35,824 nucleotides of DNA, from IMG/VR virus record IMGVR_UViG_3300033149_001302, positions 1 to 35,824 of that record. One strand, 5' to 3'. The stretch's first letter is position 1. Each line of letters opens with the position of its first letter. A model generated the notes under the pieces. It saw only the letters and a program-made list of their open reading frames with translations. It did not search any database and was not told the DNA's origin. Positions 24,930 to 30,228 of the stretch are shown here, in pieces. The DNA comes from a virus. A program made the translations under genes and the position numbers.

Positions 24930-25145
24930 GTGGGATCAGACCGCGACAGTTTCTTGACCGTAGTTTGCTGCGCAGCTTGCGGAGCTCTTGTGCGGCCGGG
25001 AAAGAAATGCTCCTGCGGATATGTGACCGTCTGGTGCCCGACGTGCGAAGAGAGACGCACATCTATGATCTGCCGTATCTGTGGGCACTACTGCTCGACG
25101 AAGATCCCGAGAGGAAAAGATAATGGCTCACGAATGGCTGACTGA
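24930..25145 (+). CDS. Zinc-ribbon protein in the lysis region (71 aa)
   Basis: GTG 24930 follows the previous stop directly. Four CxxC-type knuckles are visible: CCAAC, CSC, CPTC and CRICGHYC, consistent with a tandem zinc ribbon (KKCSCGYVTVWCPTCEERRTSMICRICG). The last 22 nt overlap the next gene. Function unknown; its placement among lysis genes is odd. Confidence 0.6.
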   Translation: MGSDRDSFLTVVCCAACGALVRPGKKCSCGYVTVWCPTCEERRTSMICRICGHYCSTKIPRGKDNGSRMAD

Positions 25146-25479
25146 CTCAATGGGAAACGCGCTCTGGCACGCGCAGACGTTCGGGCGCGAGATCGTCTTC
25201 GTGGATGAGATCCAGAAGGAGTTCGAGATGACCTGGCTGAAAAAAGCATGGCGCAAGATCCGATCAGTGAGGGCCTGGTGGCTGATCGTCCCGCTGCTTG
25301 GCGCCAGCGCGCTGGTGGTGATCCGCAGACTGTTCCGGCCGCGTCCCCGAGCCCGGGTTCCGGTGATCAGCGAGGACCGGGCGGAGGCCGAGCGGGAGCG
25401 GGTACGGGATCACGCCGACGCCCGCCGGGAGGAGATCGAGCGGACGGCGGACGACTGGCGACGGAGGCTCGACGAGTGA
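25123..25479 (+). CDS. Membrane-anchored coiled-coil protein (118 aa)
   Basis: ATG 25123 with GAGAGGAAAAGATA upstream. Residues 1-45 are soluble (LTDSMGNALWHAQTFGREIVFVDEIQKEFEM). A TM helix follows (WWLIVPLLGASALVVIRRLF), then a proline/arginine segment and a charged coiled coil (AEAERERVRDHADARREEIERTADDWRRRLDE). It resembles an inner-membrane spanin in having a TM and coiled coil, but the TM is internal. Its position in the lysis region suggests a role at the membrane; unproven. Confidence 0.5.
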   Translation: MAHEWLTDSMGNALWHAQTFGREIVFVDEIQKEFEMTWLKKAWRKIRSVRAWWLIVPLLGASALVVIRRLFRPRPRARVPVISEDRAEAERERVRDHADARREEIERTADDWRRRLDE

Positions 25480-25598
25480 CCAGGCGGGGAAACCTCAACG
25501 CAACCTCCAAGGAGGCGACGTGTGGATCCTGCACCCCCCGCCCCGCTTTTCCCCCGCCGGCGAGGCGGGGGGATCTTGACATGGGGGATGGGGCGTGA
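25476..25598 (+). CDS. Possible small Pro-rich peptide (40 aa), uncertain
   Basis: GTG 25476 overlaps the preceding stop (GTGA), and the frame runs 40 codons (CGSCTPRPAFPPPARRGD). In another frame a 19-codon peptide starts at GTG 25520 after AAGGAGGCGAC, a near-perfect Shine-Dalgarno; it is the better initiated of the two. Both read through the GC-rich hairpin at 25534-25572. One may be a leader peptide; neither is convincing alone. Confidence 0.3.
   Translation: MTRRGNLNATSKEATCGSCTPRPAFPPPARRGDLDMGDGA
25534..25572 (+). terminator. GC-rich 9-bp hairpin between lysis genes
   Basis: CCCCCCGCC (25534-25542) pairs perfectly with GGCGGGGGG (25564-25572) around a 21-nt loop containing CTTTTC and CGCCGGCG. 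A TTGACA (25576-25581) follows but has no usable -10. The structure is very stable, so termination, processing or translational control is possible. Confidence 0.5.
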
Positions 25599-25610
25599 TA
25601 CGGAGACGAC

Positions 25611-25808
25611 ATGACCCCATACGAGATGTGGAGATCGAAAGAAACGCCCAAAAAACTCAGCCGGAAATACGCCATCCGGATGAAATGCCGCGAGTGTACG
25701 GGCGACCAGCAGATCGAGATCCGGGAGTGCCCCGTCTGGTCCTGCCCCCTGTGGCCCTATCGACTGGGACGAGTACTAGATCCGCCCCCGGCGTGGTCCC
25801 CAGAATGA
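25611..25808 (+). CDS. Conserved phage CPLWPYR zinc-ribbon protein (65 aa)
   Basis: ATG 25611 after CGGAGACGAC. The core AIRMKCRECTGDQQIEIREC followed by CPLWPYRLGR is a widely found phage family: CxxC knuckle, a second C...C pair and the invariant 'CPLWPYR'. Function unknown. The C-terminus (DPPPAWSPE) is short. It overlaps the next gene by ATGA. Confidence 0.75.
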   Translation: MTPYEMWRSKETPKKLSRKYAIRMKCRECTGDQQIEIRECPVWSCPLWPYRLGRVLDPPPAWSPE

Positions 25809-26248
25809 AATCTGAGCCCGAAACACCCCCCAAAATGCGTCGATTCCGCGACGCGCTCGCGAAATACGTCCTCGGGTATACCCTGATTGCGCTGGTGGCC
25901 TGTAGTGGCCCGAGAGCGCAGATCCCCGATCCGGCCCCCGACCAGGCCCAGGTGGACGATCTCATGGAGCGATACGAGGCCCACCGGGAGGCCGTGGAGC
26001 CTGTACCCCTCCCAGAGCACCGGGAGGCCCTCGGGGTGGTGGTAGACCTCTGGGAGGCCTGGCAGCTCTGCCGGGTAGACCTGGAGGAGACGGAGGCCCT
26101 GGGGCTCGTGGATGCGCGTCTGGCGGCCAGCCGACAGGCGGCGGCGGAGGCCGAGCGGGACCGGGCTCGGCGGGATCGGTGGCTCTGGGGGGCTGTGGGG
26201 GTGGCCCTCGGGGTGGCCCTGGGGCTCGTGGCAGGGATTTCCTTGTGA
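25805..26248 (+). CDS. Candidate unimolecular spanin (lipoprotein with C-terminal TM)
   Basis: 147 residues. ATG 25805 overlaps the upstream stop; an alternative ATG is codon 11. A basic leader and hydrophobic stretch (KYVLGYTLIALVAC) ends in lipobox LVAC with Cys33, then SGPRAQIPDPAPD. The middle is a charged, helical periplasmic region (residues about 45-120). The C-terminus is one TM helix (WLWGAVGVALGVALGLVAGISL). An outer-membrane lipid anchor plus a C-terminal inner-membrane TM in one chain is the u-spanin layout (T1 gp11 type), which joins inner and outer membranes in the last step of lysis. Confidence 0.6.
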   Translation: MKSEPETPPKMRRFRDALAKYVLGYTLIALVACSGPRAQIPDPAPDQAQVDDLMERYEAHREAVEPVPLPEHREALGVVVDLWEAWQLCRVDLEETEALGLVDARLAASRQAAAEAERDRARRDRWLWGAVGVALGVALGLVAGISL

Positions 26249-26573
26249 TATTATGCGATTAGGTGACGCATTTAGATGCCGCCAGAGGCCACGGAGCGGG
26301 TAGGCCCTACCTCTGATATGGGGAGAGGTCGCCGGCGGCCTTGTGGTGCTTGTGAGACGTATGTACTATTTTCGTACTATGGCCGTTATTTGCGTAGTGT
26401 AACCTATTGATTTCATTACGACCTATGCAAGATTGTAATACTTGTGTCATACCGGACACGTCAGAAATCTGACTACCCCTAGCAATTTCATACACTTAGA
26501 GCGTACTACACTTGGCATACGGATTGCAAGAGTAATAGGCATGAACGCAACGCGAACCAAAACGGAGGAGAAA
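26249..26573. promoter_or_regulatory. AT-richer 325-bp intergenic control region
   Basis: No gene recognised. The 5' part (26278-26339) can fold with GCCGCC (26278-26283) pairing to GGCGGC (26334-26339) around inner hairpins ACCTCT/AGAGGT or GGTAG/CTACC. Then come direct repeats GTACTAT (26363-26369, 26374-26380; 11-bp spacing), a third GTACTA at 26503, and TACACTT at 26491-26497 and 26507-26513. A -10-like TGTAAT (26434-26439) has only a poor -35. Dyads GTGTC-N6-GACAC (26444-26459) and GTCAGAAATCTGAC (26460-26473) lie just downstream, where an operator would. This divides late genes from early/accessory genes. Confidence 0.5.
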
Positions 26574-26756
26574 ATGAACCGCGAAATCCCCGAGGGAATG
26601 CTGGACGGCGAGATTATCACGGAGGACAACGCCGAGATCAACAACCCGGAGATCGTCCCCTGCCCGAACTGTGGACGGCCGACGCACCGCACCTGCCTGA
26701 TGAACGGCGGGACCTGTTGCTCTGCGTGCTACGATTCGATGGACGAGGAATATTAA
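26574..26756 (+). CDS. Small acidic zinc-knuckle protein (60 aa)
   Basis: ATG 26574 is chosen over ATG 26541 and 26442 because AACGGAGGAGAAA lies just upstream. The first 30 residues are acidic (EIPEGMLDGEIITEDNAEINNPEI). The second half has CPNCGRPTHRTC and CCSAC, a compact zinc site. It opens the accessory block after the control region. No family recognised. Confidence 0.6.
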   Translation: MNREIPEGMLDGEIITEDNAEINNPEIVPCPNCGRPTHRTCLMNGGTCCSACYDSMDEEY

Positions 26757-26795
26757 GCGGCTGGGGCCGCACACAGACCAGAGAGGAGATAGGTT

Positions 26796-27050
26796 ATGAA
26801 AATGCTAGACGCCATGAAAGCCGATATCCCCGAGGCCGACCTCGCCGAACACGCGAAGTTGATTGACGCCATCGACTGCGCCCATGACTGCCATGATGGA
26901 GTAGCCGAGGCCGAGCAGGAGCTGGCCGAGTACCTGGCCAAACACCCTGAAATCACAGACTACTACCGGGCGGTCAGGCAGTATCACCGCACCCAGAGTG
27001 CGATTGCCGAAATTAGCGGCGCAAACATCTTTGCGCCGTTCGCGGGTTGA
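26796..27050 (+). CDS. Hypothetical acidic helical protein (84 aa)
   Basis: ATG 26796 follows GAGAGGAGATAGGTT. The product is mostly helix (LAEHAKLIDAIDCAHDCHDG; EAEQELAEYLAKHPEITDYYRAV). The 19 nt GGAGATAGGTTATGAAAAT spanning its start (26785-26803) is repeated exactly at the next gene's start (27062-27080), showing a copied translation-initiation region. Function unknown. Confidence 0.6.
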   Translation: MKMLDAMKADIPEADLAEHAKLIDAIDCAHDCHDGVAEAEQELAEYLAKHPEITDYYRAVRQYHRTQSAIAEISGANIFAPFAG

Positions 27051-27072
27051 CCAAAACTACGGGAGATAGGTT

Positions 27073-27291
27073 ATGAAAATCACGACGCTAGACGATGCCA
27101 GGACCTACGTAGGCAATACCGGCCCGGGACAGTGGGACGAGGACGCATGGGGCGGGACGGCGAGTGCGGCCGGGTGGGCCGAGTGGATTTTCCGCCACCG
27201 GGACCACCTGGACGGCGAGGAGGATTTTCAGTGTGCCCTCCGTGAGTACCTGGAGAGCGAGAGCGAGAATCCAGCGGACTACAACGTGTAA
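27073..27291 (+). CDS. Hypothetical acidic protein (72 aa)
   Basis: ATG 27073 with GGGAGATAGGTT, identical in 19 nt to the preceding gene's start. The protein is Trp/Asp/Glu-rich (GQWDEDAWGG, AAGWAEWIFRHRDHLDGEEDF). The C-terminal end is an acidic helix (REYLESESE). Strongly acidic small phage proteins are often inhibitors or DNA mimics, but nothing here proves that. No family recognised. Confidence 0.6.
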   Translation: MKITTLDDARTYVGNTGPGQWDEDAWGGTASAAGWAEWIFRHRDHLDGEEDFQCALREYLESESENPADYNV

Positions 27292-27293
27292 CC

Positions 27294-27350
27294 CCCTCGC
27301 GGGCGGGTCCGACTCCCGCCCCGAGTTATGCGCCCCGGCGGGCGCGAGGG
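27294..27350 (+). promoter_or_regulatory. Branched GC-rich RNA structure over the next gene's RBS
   Basis: CCCTCGCG (27294-27301) pairs with CGCGAGGG (27343-27350), enclosing GGGCGGG/CCCGCCC (27301-27307 with 27315-27321) and GCGCCC/GGGCGC (27330-27335 with 27340-27345). Not all stems can form at full length together because ends overlap by a base or three. The outer stem covers GGGAGG (27348-27353), the Shine-Dalgarno of the gene at 27361. Confidence 0.6.
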
Positions 27351-27360
27351 AGGTGTGAGC

Positions 27361-27564
27361 ATGCCCCGTAAACTCATATCAATTCGACTCGACTTGGCGG
27401 ATCTGGCTTGGCTCAATCGGGATCGCACAGTGAGCAGATCGGAGCGCCTCCGCCGCGACCTGGAGGAGCTGCGCCGACTGCGGCACATCGCCGTGCATCA
27501 GCCTCACATGCCGATCAGCGAGGCTGTCAGCATCGCGAATCTGGAGGCGGTGAAAAATTCTTGA
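27361..27564 (+). CDS. RHH-like small DNA-binding protein candidate (67 aa)
   Basis: ATG 27361 after GGGAGGTGTGAGC. The N-terminus KLISIRLDLADLAWLNRDRTVSRSERLRRDLEEL has the strand-helix-helix pattern of ribbon-helix-helix (CopG/Arc-like) proteins: a short strand with alternating residues, then 'SRSExxRRDLEEL'. The C-terminal half (HIAVHQPHMPISEAVSIANLEAVKNS) is helical. Such proteins often repress an adjacent promoter, and a good promoter begins on its stop codon. RHH assignment is by pattern only. Confidence 0.5.
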   Translation: MPRKLISIRLDLADLAWLNRDRTVSRSERLRRDLEELRRLRHIAVHQPHMPISEAVSIANLEAVKNS

Positions 27565-27588
27565 CACGTCAGACTGGGATGATATTAT
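27561..27588 (+). promoter_or_regulatory. Sigma-70-type promoter
   Basis: TTGACA (27561-27566, perfect) and TATTAT (27583-27588, five of six) with a 16-nt spacer. The -35 overlaps the stop of the RHH-like gene. It drives the recombination-associated gene and probably downstream replication genes. This is the best promoter seen in the window. Confidence 0.75.
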
Positions 27589-27637
27589 CGGACCATGCGA
27601 CGGGGAAAACTTGAAACCGAAACCGATCGATAGGCAA

Positions 27638-27692
27638 CCAGGGCGCGGGGCCGCACGATAATCCCCCCCCCGTCGCACGGTCCCGGCCCTGG
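27638..27692 (+). promoter_or_regulatory. Long imperfect hairpin in the leader of the recombination-associated gene
   Basis: CCAGGGC (27638-27644) pairs with GCCCTGG (27686-27692), and GGGGCCG (27647-27653) with CGGTCCC (27678-27684, one G-U), around a 24-nt loop that includes a run of nine C (27663-27671). It lies in the 5' leader downstream of the 27561 promoter, with no U-run. Attenuation or translation control is possible. The rest of 27589-27765 shows nothing else. Confidence 0.5.
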
Positions 27693-27765
27693 GAGCCATT
27701 TAAAAACGGATCAGGCCCCGTCGCGCTGCCCCGCGCTCCTCGAGGCCATGGCGAAGGGAGACGAG

Positions 27766-28830
27766 ATGGAAGACAAAAAAACCATAGATCTGGCAGAACG
27801 GGGAAAATCCACACTGATCAAGCCGTTGGTCAGCCCGCAGGATCTGATCGAACACCACAAGGAAATCACCAACCTGATCGGCAAGGCGCTCAAGAAGGGG
27901 CAGGACTACGGAGTGATCCCGGGGTCCGGCACGAAGCCGACCCTATTGAAACCGGGAGCCGAACGGATCGCAATCGCGTTCGGCGTGGCGCCGCTCTACT
28001 CGATCATTGAGACGGAGGTAGACCACCATCGGGAAGTCGAGTGGAAGAAGCGCAAGAAAAAATGGCGCAATGCCCACCAGGGGGATCGCCATTTCGATTG
28101 GGTGGAAACCACAGGCACCGCAAGGGGGATCTACCGCTACGTGGTTCGGTGCGACCTGCAGCACCAGGTCACCAACAAAGTGATCGGCTCGGGGATCGGC
28201 ACATGCTCGTCTATGGAGAGCAAATACATCGACCGGCCACGCGACACGGAGAACACCATTGCCAAGATGGCGCAGAAGCGGGCGCTTGTAGCGGCCGTGC
28301 TCAGCACCTTCGGACTATCGGACAGATTCACCCAAGATTTGGAGGACATCCAGGACAACGGGGAGAAGTTCTCCCCCCAGCAGAAAGCCGACGCCGAATC
28401 ATCCCCCGCCGCGCAGCTCTGGGCGAAGAAGGCTAAGCCCCGGGGGGTGCCGGCCGAGGAGTGGAAGGCCTGGTGTCAGGAGATCGGGATCAAGCGCGAC
28501 CTCCGCAGTCAGAGCGCTCAGCACATGGCCGACCTTGAGGCCCGGGTTGACGAGTGGATCTCCGCTGCCGCTGAGAGCGCAGAGGCCACCGAGGCCCAGG
28601 ACGCTGCCGAGGACCCCAAGCTCTTCGTCGATGACGAGATGATCGCCTGGCTCCGCTCCACTGCCGACGCTTCGTCCCTGGACATCGACGGGGCCCGGGG
28701 CCTGATCGCATTCGCGAAAAGTGTGACTGGAAACAAGTCCCTGAAGTCTTTGAAGCATTTGACAAGGGATGAGTTCGACGTTGTCATGGAGGCTATCAAC
28801 AACCAGAGCGCGGAAAGGAGTGCCGAATGA
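27766..28830 (+). CDS. Conserved phage DNA-metabolism protein (354 aa), recombination-associated
   Basis: ATG 27766 follows AAGGGAGACGAG; an in-frame ATG at 27748 would add six residues. The motifs KKGQDYGVIPGSGTKPTLLKPGAERIAIAFGV and TEVDHHREVEWKK, then GTCSSMESKY and NTIAKMAQKRALVAAVLSTFGLSDRFTQDLED, belong to a common phage family near recombination/single-strand annealing genes. 'NTIxKMAxKRAxVxAxL' recalls RecT/Rad52-superfamily annealing proteins. The C-terminal third is variable with an SAP/helical look. A role in annealing or recombination is inference from pattern and neighbours. Confidence 0.55.
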   Translation: MEDKKTIDLAERGKSTLIKPLVSPQDLIEHHKEITNLIGKALKKGQDYGVIPGSGTKPTLLKPGAERIAIAFGVAPLYSIIETEVDHHREVEWKKRKKKWRNAHQGDRHFDWVETTGTARGIYRYVVRCDLQHQVTNKVIGSGIGTCSSMESKYIDRPRDTENTIAKMAQKRALVAAVLSTFGLSDRFTQDLEDIQDNGEKFSPQQKADAESSPAAQLWAKKAKPRGVPAEEWKAWCQEIGIKRDLRSQSAQHMADLEARVDEWISAAAESAEATEAQDAAEDPKLFVDDEMIAWLRSTADASSLDIDGARGLIAFAKSVTGNKSLKSLKHLTRDEFDVVMEAINNQSAERSAE

Positions 28831-29024
28831 TACGAGAAAATAACGACATCGAAGATTGGCCGCCCAAACACCTGCGAGTGCCCGAGGACTACCGCGACTC
28901 AGACCGGGGATACCGGGGATCTTGGCTGAAGGTTCAGAAGGAGAAGAAAGTTGATCGGGGACGTCTTTTCGCAATTTGTCCTAGGTGCCGCAGCAATCGT
29001 GATCATGGGACAGAAATCCCTTGA
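28827..29024 (+). CDS. Hypothetical basic protein (65 aa)
   Basis: ATG 28827 overlaps the upstream stop (ATGA), with GGAAAGGAGTGCCGA as RBS. It has acidic (NNDIEDWPPKHLRVPEDYRDSD) then basic (KVQKEKKVDRGR) halves and ends with CPRCRSNRDHGT, half of a zinc knuckle. Its stop TGA is part of a TTGACA. No family recognised. Confidence 0.55.
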   Translation: MIRENNDIEDWPPKHLRVPEDYRDSDRGYRGSWLKVQKEKKVDRGRLFAICPRCRSNRDHGTEIP

Positions 29025-29049
29025 CAACCTTCTTCGGTGGGATCTTACT
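29021..29049 (+). promoter_or_regulatory. Promoter candidate before the Cys-rich lipoprotein gene
   Basis: Perfect TTGACA at 29021-29026 overlapping the upstream stop. The -10 at 17-nt spacing is CTTACT (29044-29049), three of six matches. It would start RNA just before the large hairpin at 29063. Confidence 0.3.
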
Positions 29050-29062
29050 CCGTGAAAAGCAA

Positions 29063-29098
29063 GCCGGGGGCGGCGCGCCCACCCGCCGCAACCCCGGC
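29063..29098 (+). promoter_or_regulatory. 13-bp GC hairpin in the 29.1-kb leader
   Basis: GCCGGGG (29063-29069) pairs with CCCCGGC (29092-29098), and GCGGCG (29070-29075) with CGCCGC (29084-29089), with AA bulged and loop CGCCCACC. No U-run follows (ACTTTGGAG), so it could be a terminator remnant or a leader that controls the RBS 8 nt further on. Confidence 0.55.
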
Positions 29099-29112
29099 AC
29101 TTTGGAGTTGAG

Positions 29113-29436
29113 ATGATCCGACTTCTTTTGATCCTGATGTTGGTAGCTGGTTGCAGTACTACTCCAAGCAACCCAGCTGATGATCTGCGAGCGTGCATCA
29201 ATGAGTGTTTCCCGGATGATGATGGGTGCATTAACGGATGTCGTCATGGGTGTTATTACGACTGCATCGGGGATGAGTGCATCGACCGTCTGACCTGCGA
29301 GCGGTGGTGTAAAGCTGACTGTGGGGATGATGCGGATTGCGCTGCAGCTTGCTGGGATAGGTGCCCGATCCCCGACCCGGAGATATGCACCGAGGAGCTC
29401 TATGCCAGGTGTGACGAGATGTGTTTTTTGCCTTGA
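29113..29436 (+). CDS. Cys-rich lipoprotein (107 aa)
   Basis: ATG 29113 after TTTGGAGTTGAG. MIRLLLILMLVAGC is a lipoprotein signal with lipobox LVAGC (Cys14), then STTPSNPADD. The mature part has a dense Cys pattern, 17 Cys in all (CINEC, CINGC, CYYDC, CERWC, CAAACWDRC, CDEMC), and many acids. Spacing of four or five between Cys suggests small disulfide-bonded repeats. The 5' 31 nt resemble the gene at 1043. An exported, lipid-anchored Cys-rich phage protein next to replication genes is unusual; superinfection exclusion is one idea, with no direct support. Confidence 0.65.
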   Translation: MIRLLLILMLVAGCSTTPSNPADDLRACINECFPDDDGCINGCRHGCYYDCIGDECIDRLTCERWCKADCGDDADCAAACWDRCPIPDPEICTEELYARCDEMCFLP

Positions 29437-29457
29437 CAACGATATAGGATAGGCATC

Positions 29458-30228
29458 ATGGCTCAAGCTGAAGGTTGGGTTATTAAAGCAAAGCTCGTCC
29501 GATCAAAGAAGTTCAATGCGCTGAATGGAGACGATTTCACACAGAAGATCTACTGCCTCATGTTGGCGTGCAAGGACTCATACGGCATGATGCCCGCAGA
29601 CCCCTTTTCACTGAAGGGCGCACTTGGCCCACTGGACAAGACCAAGACCCCCCAGAGGTTCAAGGCGGCGGTGGATAAATTGGCCAGCGTAGGACTCGTC
29701 TACCAATGGGATCACCAGGGAGATCCCTGGCTATACATGATGGGTCACGACGAGGAGAACCGAACCAATCGACGAGCCAAAGATCCCCTTGTCCCCAGGC
29801 CGGATATAGACCATATGTGGCTGAAAACAAACAAAGTCTGGACTAACTCCGGACTAACTCCGGAGTCAGTCGGGAGTAACTCCAACGGCAGTCCGGACTT
29901 TGTTTCGCACCCTCCCGCGCGCGCGGGATCTGGAAAGGGGAAAGGGAAAGGGGATCTGGATCAGGAAAAGGAAGATGGTCAGTTTGACATTTTCTGGAAA
30001 GCCTACCCCAAGAAAATCGGAAAAGGCGCAGCTCGGAAGTCATGGGAGAAGATCAAGCCCTCAGTGGATCTCTTGGGAGAGATCCTGACAGCCATTGATC
30101 GGCAAAAGCGTTCCCCTCAATGGCAAAAGGAGCGTGGACAATTCATCCCTAATCCGGCCACCTGGTTGAATCAAGAGCGGTGGTCTGATAGTGTCAATGT
30201 GGAAATCAACCAGAAATGGGATCTATAA
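29458..30228 (+). CDS. Replication initiator/replisome organiser
   Basis: 256 residues from ATG 29458. The N-terminal winged-helix-like domain (EGWVIKAKLVRSKKFNALNGDDFTQKIYCLMLACKDSYGMMPADP...) resembles phage replisome-organiser N-termini. A low-complexity linker (about residues 128-175) is encoded by the repeats at 29833-29901 and a purine-rich tract. The C-terminal FWKAYPKKIGKGAARKSWEKIKP...FIPNPATWLNQERW is the 'FWxxYPxKxxKxxAxxxWxK...PxxxxWLNQxRW' domain of phage initiators that load helicase. The gene overlaps the helicase gene by one base. Confidence 0.8.
   Translation: MAQAEGWVIKAKLVRSKKFNALNGDDFTQKIYCLMLACKDSYGMMPADPFSLKGALGPLDKTKTPQRFKAAVDKLASVGLVYQWDHQGDPWLYMMGHDEENRTNRRAKDPLVPRPDIDHMWLKTNKVWTNSGLTPESVGSNSNGSPDFVSHPPARAGSGKGKGKGDLDQEKEDGQFDIFWKAYPKKIGKGAARKSWEKIKPSVDLLGEILTAIDRQKRSPQWQKERGQFIPNPATWLNQERWSDSVNVEINQKWDL
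29833..29901. repeat. Iteron cluster in the initiator gene: candidate replication origin
   Basis: Two adjacent direct copies of GGACTAACTCC (29840-29850, 29851-29861), an inverted variant GGAGTCAGTCG (29862-29872) and GGAGTAACTCC (29873-29883). The cluster is flanked by AAAGTCTGGACT (29833-29844) and AGTCCGGACTTT (29890-29901), inverted repeats matching at 11 of 12 bases. ACTCCGGAGT (29857-29866) is a further palindrome. A purine-rich strand follows (29926-29975). The position inside the linker part of the initiator gene matches lambda ori within gene O. Confidence 0.65.

Noticed and set aside
25576-25604. Promoter from TTGACA at 25576
   Set aside because: No acceptable -10 at 15-19 nt spacing (TACGGA, GATACG). 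Probably chance, though it follows a hairpin.
29433-29460. Promoter at 29433 for the initiator gene
   Set aside because: A perfect TTGACA but no -10 before the ATG 25 nt downstream; the nearby TATAGG is too close.
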